Shown here: positions 25,282-33,037 of the stretch, piece after piece
How positions within the stretch are numbered: the first letter of the stretch is position 1
Layout of the letters: the number at the start of each line of letters is the position of its first letter
Source of the DNA: Alcaligenaceae bacterium
GTDB lineage: Bacteria > Pseudomonadota > Gammaproteobacteria > Burkholderiales > Burkholderiaceae_B
Reading direction: 5' to 3'
NCBI GenBank assembly: GCA_013416455.1
Contig: JACCES010000014.1
Coordinates: forward strand, 1 to 64,000
DNA: 64,000 bases
Program-made: the position numbers and the translations under genes
Notes under the pieces: model-generated
What the model was told of the DNA's origin: nothing
Databases searched by the model: none
The model's input: the letters and a program-made list of their open reading frames with translations, nothing else

Positions 25282-26211
25282 ATGAAATCTCGAAAAGTCA
25301 TTATCACTTGCGCGGTGACGGGTTCGATTCATACCCCTTCGATGTCGCCATATCTGCCCGTCACTCCGGACGAAATCGCCGATTCAGCGATCGCGGCGGC
25401 GGAGGCGGGCGCCGCGATCGTTCATCTTCATGCGCGTGATCCGCGGGATGGCAGGCCTGATCAGACTCCGGAAGCATTCGAGCCCTTCCTTCGGCGGATC
25501 AAGAGTCAGACCAATGCCGTGCTGAATCTGACAACGGGCGGGTCGCCGTTCATGTCCGTCGAAGAACGAATCCGCCCCGCCTGCAAATGGCGGCCCGAGG
25601 TTGCCAGTCTCAATATGGGTTCCATGAATTTTGGATTGTTTCCCATGCTCCGGCGCTTCAAGGAATTCAAGCACGCCTGGGAACCCCAAATGCTCGAAGA
25701 TTCCCGGGATCTTGTGTTCCGGAATTCTTTCAAGGACATTGCGTACGCCTTGAATACCCTGAACGAGACCGGCGCACGGTACGAGTTCGAATGCTATGAC
25801 ATCAGCCACCTCTACAACCTGCATCATTTCTGGACGGAAGGCCTGATCAAGGCGCCTCTTTTCATACAGTCGGTGTTCGGTCTGCTGGGAGGGATAGGCG
25901 CCCACCCCGAAGACGTAACGCATATGAAACGTACCGCGGATCGTCTGTTCGGGGACAACTATCAGTGGTCCGTGCTTGGGGCCGGCAGACATCAAATGTC
26001 GGTTGCGGCCATGGGCGCGGCAATGGGCGGCAACGTCCGGGTGGGACTCGAAGATTCGCTGTGGCTGGGGAAGGGGCGGCTGGCCGCTTCCAATGCCGAA
26101 CAAGTAGAACAGGTTCGTGGCATCGTCGAAGGCCTGGGCCTGGAGGTCGCCACGCCGGACGAGGCCCGTGAAATCCTGGCTCTCAAGGGGGCTGATCAGG
26201 TTGCTTTTTGA
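25282..26211 (+). CDS. BKACE-family beta-keto acid cleavage enzyme (DUF849)
   Basis: A 309-residue TIM-barrel enzyme of the 3-keto-5-aminohexanoate cleavage family. Members condense a beta-keto acid with acetyl-CoA and cleave it to acetoacetate and a CoA ester. Visible motifs: VIITCAVTGSIHTPSMSPYLPVT at the N-terminus, the Zn-binding HLHARD, LNLTTGG, and AVGGNVRVGLED-like AAMGGNVRVGLEDSLWLGKG near residue 250. The substrate class depends on pocket residues that cannot be judged by eye. It sits 37 nt after the AtuA pair. Confidence 0.9.
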   Translation: MKSRKVIITCAVTGSIHTPSMSPYLPVTPDEIADSAIAAAEAGAAIVHLHARDPRDGRPDQTPEAFEPFLRRIKSQTNAVLNLTTGGSPFMSVEERIRPACKWRPEVASLNMGSMNFGLFPMLRRFKEFKHAWEPQMLEDSRDLVFRNSFKDIAYALNTLNETGARYEFECYDISHLYNLHHFWTEGLIKAPLFIQSVFGLLGGIGAHPEDVTHMKRTADRLFGDNYQWSVLGAGRHQMSVAAMGAAMGGNVRVGLEDSLWLGKGRLAASNAEQVEQVRGIVEGLGLEVATPDEAREILALKGADQVAF

Positions 26212-26297
26212 ATCGATCTGTCGGCCCGGACGCGGTGTGAACGTGAATTTCATGTTGAGGGGGCATTCGGGGCTTCCTCGAAACCGGAGAATCAGTG

Positions 26298-27263
26298 ATG
26301 CGTAGAAAATTCCTAATGACGATGACGGCATTGGCCGCCAGTGCGGTGGCGCCCGCCCGTTCCGCTTTCGGCCAGTCTTTTCCCACAAGGCCGGTCAAAC
26401 TGGTGGTTCCTTTTCCCGCGGGCAGTGCCACGGATAATGTCGCGCGTCTGCTGGCCAAGGAAATGCAGGAAGACCTGGGGCAGTCGGTGATCATCGAGAA
26501 CCGTCCCGGTGCTCAGGGTGTGGTCGGAGCGGAAGTCGTGGCGCGCAGTCCCGCCGACGGGTATTCGCTTCTGGTCGCCGCCGTTTCCTTTGCGGCCACG
26601 CCCAGCATGTTCAAGAATCCCGCGTTCGATCCGTTGAAGGATTTCACCGCCATCAGCCGTCTCGTGACGACCCCCTTGGTCTTGATGGTGCGATCCGATT
26701 TCCCGGCGAACGATCTGGCGGAATTCCTGCAGTATGTCAAAGCGCGGCCGGGCAAGCTCAACGCCGGCTACGGCTCATCGAGTTCGCAGGTCTGCATAGC
26801 GCATCTGGCGTCGCTGGGTGATCTCGACGTCCTTTCGGTGCCCTACAAGGGCATTCCGCTGGCAGTGAACGATCTTTTGGGCGGTTCGGTGGATTTCAGT
26901 TTCGTCGATCTGGGCAATGCGATTGCCCAGGCTCAGGGGGGGCGTTTGCGGGCGATCGGGGTGACTTCCGCGGCACGGACGCCCCTCATGCCGGACTGGC
27001 CCGCCTTGGCGGAAACCTTGCCAGGCTTCGATATCGATGCCTGGGTCGGGATGTTCGGCCCCAGCGGCCTGCCGGATCCGATCGCGCGTCGATTGCACGA
27101 AGTGCTGGCCCGCAAGCTGGCCCGGGCCGAGGTGCAGGAAAGCCTGGCTGCGCAAGGGTTCGCCGCCGCCGCGCTCGATCCGGCGCAGACACAGGCATTT
27201 TTGGAATCCGAAGTCGACAAATGGTCCCGTCTTTCGAAGCAGGCCGGAATCGAGCCGCAATGA
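26298..27263 (+). CDS. Bug-family (TctC-like) periplasmic solute receptor
   Basis: A 321-residue exported protein with a signal peptide (MRRKFLMTMTALAASAVAPA, cleavage near FGQ). The Bug fold is shown by FPTRPVKLVVPFPAGSATDN, ENRPGAQGVVGAEVVARSPADGYSLL and VDFSFVDLGNAI. Bug proteins bind carboxylates; this one has no TctA/TctB partner nearby. ATG 26298 follows GTG 26295, a less likely start. It lies within the AtuA/BKACE cluster and probably binds that pathway's substrate. Confidence 0.9.
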   Translation: MRRKFLMTMTALAASAVAPARSAFGQSFPTRPVKLVVPFPAGSATDNVARLLAKEMQEDLGQSVIIENRPGAQGVVGAEVVARSPADGYSLLVAAVSFAATPSMFKNPAFDPLKDFTAISRLVTTPLVLMVRSDFPANDLAEFLQYVKARPGKLNAGYGSSSSQVCIAHLASLGDLDVLSVPYKGIPLAVNDLLGGSVDFSFVDLGNAIAQAQGGRLRAIGVTSAARTPLMPDWPALAETLPGFDIDAWVGMFGPSGLPDPIARRLHEVLARKLARAEVQESLAAQGFAAAALDPAQTQAFLESEVDKWSRLSKQAGIEPQ

Positions 27264-27293
27264 GGCCGTTGCGTCCATGGGAGGTGGGACGAG

Positions 27294-28301
27294 GTGAACA
27301 TATGTGTCTATGGCGCCGGGGCGATCGGCGGTTCGCTCGCCGTCCGGCTGTCGATGAGCGGATGCAAGGTCGGTGTGGTGGCGCGCGGGGAGCACGCCGA
27401 CGCCATACGCCGAACCGGGCTGACGCTCGTTTCCGGCGAGCAGCGCTGCACAGTGCGTCTGCCTTGTGTGGCGCGGCCCGATGAGCTGCCCGAAAGCCCG
27501 GATATCGTTTTTGTCACAGTCAAGCAGACCCAGCTGCCCGCCATTGCCGGCCAGCTTGCACGGTTGACGGAATCGGGGGCCCGGCTCATCCTGATGATGA
27601 ATGGCATACCCTGGTGGTTTGCCCGCGAACTGCCATTGCCGCCGGGCAGCGAATTGCTGCGGCATATCGATCCCGGAGAAAGGCTGGATGCTTGCATCGA
27701 CCGAAGGCAGCTGTCGGCCGCGGTCGTCCGGTCCTCCAATGAAGTGGTGGAGCCGGGGGTGGTGCTTGCCACGACGCCTGAGCGTAATCGGATAATCATC
27801 GGCGCCGTCGAATCCGATACGGTCGGAGTTCTTCACGATCGCAGCACCGAGGATGTCTGCCGGCTGTTGCGTGCGTCCGGCTACGCCGCCGAGCAGTCCG
27901 GGGACATTCGCCGCGAAATCTGGAAGAAGATGGTTTTGTGGATGGCGGTATCTCCTCTGTCCGCCTTGACCGGCATGCCCGTCGACCGCCTGGCTTCCGA
28001 CCCCTGGAGTTTCGATTTGATGTGCTTCATCATGAAAGAGATGATCGCCATTGGCCAGGGTGTCGGCATCGAATTGTCCGCCGACGTGGAAGAAACCATC
28101 GGTTTTTACCGGGACAAGCCCGCCCGTCCTTCCCTGCTCAAGGATTTTGAGGTCGGAAGAAAGCCCGAACTGGCCAGCTGCGTCCTGATCTTTGACGAAG
28201 TGGCTCAAGCCACAGGCGCGCCGGCCCCCAACGTGCATCTGCTTGCCGGGTTATGCCGGCTGAAGCGGAATGCCCTGGAGGATCAAGAAAAAGGGTCCTG
28301 A
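27294..28301 (+). CDS. 2-dehydropantoate 2-reductase family protein
   Basis: A 335-residue NADPH-dependent reductase paralogue: CVYGAGAIGGSLAVRLSMSG at the N-terminus, ILMMNGIPWWF in the middle and IWKKMVLWMAVSPLSALTG with the family Lys. GTG start at 27294, 13 nt after GGTGGGACGAG. Last gene of the AtuA/BKACE set; it may reduce or oxidise a hydroxy/keto acid there rather than make pantoate. Confidence 0.82.
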   Translation: MNICVYGAGAIGGSLAVRLSMSGCKVGVVARGEHADAIRRTGLTLVSGEQRCTVRLPCVARPDELPESPDIVFVTVKQTQLPAIAGQLARLTESGARLILMMNGIPWWFARELPLPPGSELLRHIDPGERLDACIDRRQLSAAVVRSSNEVVEPGVVLATTPERNRIIIGAVESDTVGVLHDRSTEDVCRLLRASGYAAEQSGDIRREIWKKMVLWMAVSPLSALTGMPVDRLASDPWSFDLMCFIMKEMIAIGQGVGIELSADVEETIGFYRDKPARPSLLKDFEVGRKPELASCVLIFDEVAQATGAPAPNVHLLAGLCRLKRNALEDQEKGS

Positions 28302-28302
28302 A

Positions 28303-28432
28303 GCCAGGCACGGAACAGTCAGCAGTGACTGTTCCGTGTCCGGGCTCGTCCACCTCGTCGCTTGCAAGCGACTCGGATTCGCCAGGCATGGAACAGTCAG
28401 CAGTGACTGTTCCATGTCCGGGCTCGTCCACC
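28303..28432. repeat. Tandem pair of 52-bp hairpin repeats with a palindrome between them
   Basis: Two 52-bp copies, 28303-28354 and 28381-28432, differ at only two positions, and these two changes are paired: the stem is CACGGAACAGTCA/TGACTGTTCCGTG in the first and CATGGAACAGTCA/TGACTGTTCCATG in the second, with loop GCAG. Each is followed by TGTCCGGGCTCGTCCACC. Between them GTCGCTTGCAAGCGAC is a perfect 16-bp palindrome. The layout resembles REP/BIME elements. Confidence 0.75.
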
Positions 28433-28523
28433 ACAATACGGGGGTGCTGCATGGGCCCAGGCAACGGCATGGTCAGCGTGGCGTAGGGTTCGTCCTGCTC
28501 TATCATTGTTCAGAGCATTCTTT

Positions 28524-29477
28524 ATGCGCAAACTCTCCTCTCAGGCCATTCCTTCACGCATCACCGGCATCCGGATACGGCAGCTTCAGCTGTTTCAGAT
28601 GCTGATTGATGCCGGCAGCATCTCTGAAGCGGCGCGGCGCTGTCATATGACGCAGCCTGCCGCCACTGAAATATTCAAGGAACTGGAACGCGCTTTTGCC
28701 GCGCAATTGTTCGTGCGCGGCACACGCGGCATTGCATTGACGCCGGCGGGTGAAAGCCTGGCCAGGCATGTGACTTTGATGCTCAGGGAATTGCAGCTGG
28801 CGGCGCTGGAAGTGGAGTCGGCCGGTGGCGGCCGGCCGCCCCTGAGACTGGGTTTTGTCTCGATGGCGATGGAAAGGCTGTTGCCCCGCGCGATATCCAT
28901 GCTCAGGCAGATCGACCCGGCCATCAACATTTCGATGAAAGAGCTGAATGTCCTGGAATGCAGCCGCGCCTTGCTTGCCGGTGATCTGGATGCCGCCGTG
29001 ACCCTCAATCACGCCGCTTTCGAGCCCTCTGAAAGCGGCGGCGAGTTCATGATAGAGATATTGAACGAGGAGCGCTATTCCATAGCGGCTTCGCATCTGC
29101 TGGATCAGGGCGGAGGGCGCAAAATAACCCTGGCGCAAGCGCAGAAGCAACTGTGGATCCTGCCTTCCAAAGACGCCGCGCTTCGCCGTGGCTTTGATGA
29201 CAGTTTTCTCCAGAAAGGTTTGCTGCCGCCCGAGTCGGTTCTTGAAATGAGCCCTATTTCGCACGGAACGAAGTTCCTTGACACGATTCCCGCACTGACT
29301 CTGACTCCCGAGAAAGAAGCGCCGGGCGGCCCGGCCGGGGGGTGGCATCTGCTGAATTGCGCCGAGCTGGAGGTGACGTTCCGCCTGGTATTCGTATGCC
29401 GCAGTGAATACCGCGACCGGCTTGATATCGCCACGCTGTTCAACTGCCTGCGGAAATCCATGTCGTCCATGCGTTGA
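28524..29477 (+). CDS. LysR-family transcriptional regulator
   Basis: A 317-residue regulator. HTH residues ~16-65 (QLFQMLIDAGSISEAARRCH, MTQPAATEIFKELERAF), then effector domain (PLRLGFVSMAMERLLPRAI). It stands between the AtuA/BKACE cluster and a Bug receptor/aminotransferase pair and probably regulates the latter. Start ATG 28524 chosen because the upstream TTG would add only six unlikely residues. Confidence 0.88.
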   Translation: MRKLSSQAIPSRITGIRIRQLQLFQMLIDAGSISEAARRCHMTQPAATEIFKELERAFAAQLFVRGTRGIALTPAGESLARHVTLMLRELQLAALEVESAGGGRPPLRLGFVSMAMERLLPRAISMLRQIDPAINISMKELNVLECSRALLAGDLDAAVTLNHAAFEPSESGGEFMIEILNEERYSIAASHLLDQGGGRKITLAQAQKQLWILPSKDAALRRGFDDSFLQKGLLPPESVLEMSPISHGTKFLDTIPALTLTPEKEAPGGPAGGWHLLNCAELEVTFRLVFVCRSEYRDRLDIATLFNCLRKSMSSMR

Positions 29478-29620
29478 CCACGCGCCAAAGCGCAAGCCTC
29501 GACGTTCACGGCGAGGTCAAGCGAGGCGAAATCAATGCGGCGCCGTAGGCGCCCCTGTATTGTGGCGGAGAAGCTCCGGCCTGTCGGCCGGAGTTCTTCA
29601 CCACGCGCCAAAGCGCAAGC
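29475..29620 (+). repeat. GC-rich dispersed repeat, best copy, flanked by 20-bp direct repeats
   Basis: Begins at the LysR TGA stop. A 20-bp sequence CCACGCGCCAAAGCGCAAGC occurs at 29478-29497 and again at 29601-29620. Between lie GCGAGG...GCGAGGCGAAATC, ATGCGGCGCCGTAGGCGCCCC, TTGTGGCGGAGAAGC and a hairpin CTCCGGCCTGTCGGCCGGAG, then TTCTTCA. The block order matches the copies at 10480 and 56842. The remainder up to 29746 shows nothing else. Confidence 0.65.
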
Positions 29621-29746
29621 GCTGAGCCTATGACCCGGTGGCCATTCGGATTCCCTATGCGCCCATCAAGAAAATCGATTGGTCGTTCAGGATAGGGATC
29701 GCTATAGTTTCCGCATCGATCGAAAATAATGAAAGGGAGACGACAT

Positions 29747-30742
29747 ATGGGCGGTTATCCTCGATTCATTGCCGGCCTGAATCCGTTCCGGCATGTGGCC
29801 ACGGCGATGCTGATTTGTTTCCTGGCTTTCAGCAACGCCATTGCGGCCGACACGTACCCGGACAGGGCCATCAAGATTATTGTTCCCAATACCACGGGGT
29901 CGTCGGTCGATACGCTGGCGCGCCAGCTCGCGGTGCCAGCGTCGGAACTCATCAAACAGTCCATCTACATCGACAACAAGCCCGGCGCCGGCGGTTTGAT
30001 CGGTTCACAGCTTCTGGCGCGGTCCGACCCCGATGGTTATTCCCTGGCGGTCATCGGCAGCACATATGTGATCGTTCCTCATCTGCATTCCAAACTGAAC
30101 TTCGATCCTCTCAAGGATGTCGATCCCGTGGCGATGCTGGGCATACTGCCTCTCGTGCTGGTTGTGCCCGCCAATTCGCGATTCAATGATGTCGAAGCCC
30201 TGCTAGAAAAAGCCCGCCATGTGGATCGCGGCTTGACGATCGGCGCTCCCGGCATCGGCACCGCATTGCATCTGGCGGCTATCCAGTTCCAGCAGCAGTC
30301 CGATACCCGGTTTCTGGAAGTTCAATACAAGGGCGTTGCACCGCTCCTGGTCGATGTCATGGGCGGTACCGTGGATGCGGCTTTTCTGACGGTGGGCAGC
30401 GCTGTCAAGCTTATCGAGGATGGAAAACTGAAAGCATTGGCGGTATCCAGCGCGACGGATCTATTGCCTGGCGTTGTTCCACTGGATGAGGCGGGTGTCA
30501 AAGGCTACGATTTTGAAGCATGGGTGGCCGTGTTTGCGCCTAGAGGGCTGGAAGCGGCGGTGATGGAACGCTGGAGCGGTGTCATTGATTCCGCATTGCG
30601 CCAAGAGGCATTTCGGCAGGTATTGAACGCCAATGGCATGGTAATCAAATTCATGGGGCCTGATGCCGCCCGTGAATTCATCGAACATGATTATGTCCGC
30701 AGCGGAGAGCTGGTGAGGCAGGCTGGCGTTGAACCGCAATGA
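29747..30742 (+). CDS. Bug-family (TctC-like) periplasmic solute receptor
   Basis: A 331-residue exported receptor. Signal peptide core ATAMLICFLAFSNAIA, then TYPDRAIKIIVPNTTGSSVD, DNKPGAGGLIGSQLLARSDP and VQYKGVAPLLVDVMGGTVDA. ATG 29747 has AGGGAG at 8 nt; ATG 29729 is an alternative. Orphan receptor, no membrane partners adjacent; it may feed a TctAB pair such as the one at 39.4-41.4 kb. Confidence 0.88.
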   Translation: MGGYPRFIAGLNPFRHVATAMLICFLAFSNAIAADTYPDRAIKIIVPNTTGSSVDTLARQLAVPASELIKQSIYIDNKPGAGGLIGSQLLARSDPDGYSLAVIGSTYVIVPHLHSKLNFDPLKDVDPVAMLGILPLVLVVPANSRFNDVEALLEKARHVDRGLTIGAPGIGTALHLAAIQFQQQSDTRFLEVQYKGVAPLLVDVMGGTVDAAFLTVGSAVKLIEDGKLKALAVSSATDLLPGVVPLDEAGVKGYDFEAWVAVFAPRGLEAAVMERWSGVIDSALRQEAFRQVLNANGMVIKFMGPDAAREFIEHDYVRSGELVRQAGVEPQ

Positions 30743-30843
30743 CGGCATTGTCACCATGACCGATTTTCTCAGTGGTTCCGTATCCCGGTAGAAGCGGCCC
30801 CGCTTTCAGGAACTTTCCCCAATCCAATTCACAGCCTGTCTCA

Positions 30844-31770
30844 ATGAGTCAAGTCCAATATATTCTGATGGACGGCAAGCCCGTGCCGTTCCATGACGCC
30901 CGGATTCACGCTCTTTCTCCAGCCGTCACCTATGCCGCCACTGTATTCGAAGGAATACGGGCCTACTGGAATCCGGAGCACGAGCAACTGTATGTCTTTC
31001 GCTTGCGCGAACATATGCAGCGTCTGAGGCAATCGGTTCGCATGATGCGCTATGACATCGATATTTCTGTGGACGAGCTCTCTGCCCAAGTGGTGGAAAT
31101 ACTGAGCGTGAACCGTCTGAAGGCAGATGTATATGCGCGGATCATGGCGGTGGTAACCAGTGAAGACCATCCCGCCATCAGCACCTCAGGCCCCGTCAGC
31201 ATCATTATCGCCCCGGGCTATCACACAGGAGCGGGCCCGTGGCGCGAGACGGGGATGCATGTCTCCGTGAGTTCCTGGCAGCGCATCAACGACAGTACCC
31301 ATCCTCCCCGGATCAAGGCCACGGCCAATTACAGCAACGGCCGTCTCGCCATGCTGGACGCGCAACGGGAAGGTTACGACTCCACGATCATGCTGACCCG
31401 TGATGGCAAGGTCGCCGAAGCACCGGTGGCCTCTGTGTTTGTGGTTCGTGAAGGCCGGCTGCTGACGCCTCGGGTCACTGACGGCATTCTCGAAAGCTTG
31501 ACCCGGGCGACGTTGCTGGAACTGTTCAGAACCGACCTGGGGGGTACAGCCTGCGAACGGGCGATAGACCGTACGGAATTGTATGTGGCGGATGAAATCT
31601 TTCTGTGCGCCTCGGGCATCGAAGTTGTGCCGGTTGCGAGCGTCGACCGGCTGCCGACCCAGCATGGCGCGCCCGGGCCCGTGACACAGGCGATACGTGA
31701 CCGCTACCAGGCGACGGTGCGCGGCGATGCCGGCCGCTTGAGCTGGCTCACACCCGTCTACCCGAATTGA
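30844..31770 (+). CDS. Class IV PLP aminotransferase, branched-chain type (IlvE-like)
   Basis: A 308-residue aminotransferase of the fold IV family: HALSPAVTYAATVFEGIRAY near the start and PPRIKATANYSNGRLAMLDA, holding the PLP Lys, in the middle. In most branched-chain aminotransferases the later loop reads EGxGxNxF; here it is AEAPVASVFVV, a divergence in a substrate/cofactor loop. Together with its place beside a Bug receptor and LysR gene this suggests a catabolic or special amino acid, not housekeeping IlvE. The start ATG 30844 gives the normal N-terminus. Confidence 0.82.
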   Translation: MSQVQYILMDGKPVPFHDARIHALSPAVTYAATVFEGIRAYWNPEHEQLYVFRLREHMQRLRQSVRMMRYDIDISVDELSAQVVEILSVNRLKADVYARIMAVVTSEDHPAISTSGPVSIIIAPGYHTGAGPWRETGMHVSVSSWQRINDSTHPPRIKATANYSNGRLAMLDAQREGYDSTIMLTRDGKVAEAPVASVFVVREGRLLTPRVTDGILESLTRATLLELFRTDLGGTACERAIDRTELYVADEIFLCASGIEVVPVASVDRLPTQHGAPGPVTQAIRDRYQATVRGDAGRLSWLTPVYPN

Positions 31771-31837
31771 CCACGGTATGATCATGCCCCTTTGCGGTGG
31801 TGTACGGCACGAGGGTGGAAGATCTCTGGCCTTTTCT

Positions 31838-31855
31838 GATAAAAAATAATTATCA
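31838..31855. promoter_or_regulatory. AT-rich dyad TGATAA-N6-TTATCA upstream of the lyase/hydantoinase cluster
   Basis: A 6+6 dyad with a 6-nt spacer inside a markedly AT-rich 100-bp region between the aminotransferase and the first lyase gene, 123 nt before its ATG. It is a plausible operator/promoter region; the binding protein is unknown. Confidence 0.4.
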
Positions 31856-31977
31856 AAAATTGATTATAGATATCATTAGATAAGCAATTCTGCCGGTGAT
31901 AAGATTTTTGACACATCCGGAAAACCAGGTTTTCACCTCATTGTTTTCACGCGATGCCTCACTCGGAGATCAGCGTC

Positions 31978-32925
31978 ATGAGCAGATCCAGCAGATTGCG
32001 GCAGGCCATCGGCAGCAAGGACATCACCGTCATGCAGGCCGTCTTCGACGGCTTCAGCGCCCGCCTGGTCGAATACATGGGATACGACATCGCCTTCGTC
32101 ACGGGCAGCGGGGTGAGCGAAGCGCGCCTGGGCCAGCCCGACGTCGGGGTCATGGGCCTTGAGGAAAACGTGGCGGCGGTGCGGGCCATGGCGGCATGCA
32201 CCGGTCTCGCCCTGCTGGCGGATGCGGACACGGGTTACGGCAATGCCGTGAACGTCCATTTCACGCAGCGGGCTTTCGAGCAGGCGGGGGCGGCCGGCAT
32301 GATGCTCGAAGACCAGATGTGGCCCAAGCGTTGCGGGCATATGCGCGGCAAGGAAGTGATTCCGGCCGAAGAAATGGCCGGGAAGATCCGGGCCGCGGTG
32401 GATGCGCGGACGGATGCCGATTTCGTGATCAAGGCCCGCACCGATACGCTGGCGATACATGGTATAGACGATACCATCCGGCGCCTGAACCTTTATGCCG
32501 AAGCCGGCGCCGATCTCCTGTTCGCCGATGCCCTGATGACGCGCGAACAGATCGGCGTGGTGTGCCGCAATGTGTCCGGGCCGGTGTGTGTGAACATGGG
32601 CTTCGGCATCCGCAGGCGCTCCACGACGCCGCTGCTTTCGGCGGCCGAACTGCAGGATCTGGGCGTGGCGGTGGTCATTTACCCGCGCATGCTGACGGCG
32701 TGCGCGCTGATGGGCATGAAGAACGGCCTGCAGATCCTGCACGAGTCCATCGCCCAGGGCAAGGTCGTCGAACGCGAGGATGCATTGCTGTCCTTCGAAG
32801 AGCTGAGCGCCATCATGGGCATGGCCGATATCGAAGAGCTGGAACGCCGGTATTCCACGCCCGATCAATTGAACCGCAAGTACGGCGGCGGCGATGTATC
32901 CATTCTGCCTCGCATCGACAGATAA
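31978..32925 (+). CDS. PEP mutase / isocitrate lyase family C-C lyase (methylisocitrate or dimethylmalate lyase-like), first copy
   Basis: A 315-residue TIM-barrel enzyme. Metal-binding DADTGYGN, the gating-loop catalytic Cys in PKRCGHMRGKEV, and FVIKARTDTLA are intact, which favours a lyase (methylisocitrate, dimethylmalate) over a true phosphonate mutase. It would split a 2-hydroxy di- or tricarboxylate into pyruvate or glyoxylate plus a dicarboxylate. ATG 31978 has GGAG at 9 nt. First gene of a long run with hyuB, hyuA, prpD-like and TTT genes. Confidence 0.85.
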   Translation: MSRSSRLRQAIGSKDITVMQAVFDGFSARLVEYMGYDIAFVTGSGVSEARLGQPDVGVMGLEENVAAVRAMAACTGLALLADADTGYGNAVNVHFTQRAFEQAGAAGMMLEDQMWPKRCGHMRGKEVIPAEEMAGKIRAAVDARTDADFVIKARTDTLAIHGIDDTIRRLNLYAEAGADLLFADALMTREQIGVVCRNVSGPVCVNMGFGIRRRSTTPLLSAAELQDLGVAVVIYPRMLTACALMGMKNGLQILHESIAQGKVVEREDALLSFEELSAIMGMADIEELERRYSTPDQLNRKYGGGDVSILPRIDR

Positions 32926-32959
32926 GCAGGGGTCCGCGGCGCCGGGCGGTGCGGCGGGC

Positions 32960-33015
32960 CTTCATCACGCGCCCACGATCGGGGCGAAGAAGCGCCGGCG
33001 GATGGACGCGAGTGC
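32960..33015 (+). repeat. Possible divergent copy of the GC-rich dispersed repeat
   Basis: TCACGCGCCCACGATCGGGG, then CGAAGAAGCGCCGGCGGA and GTGCTTCACGAG follow the block order of the better copies but with more differences. It fills most of the 112-bp gap before hyuB. Confidence 0.35.
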
Positions 33016-33037
33016 TTCACGAGTCCGGAGCTGAACG

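Noticed and set aside
28303-28432. CRISPR array
   Set aside because: Only two repeats of 52 bp with a 26-bp palindromic spacer and no cas genes; better explained as REP-like hairpins.
31838-31855. Fur box
   Set aside because: The dyad matches only part of the GATAATGATAATCATTATC pattern, and no iron genes are nearby; kept only as an unnamed dyad.
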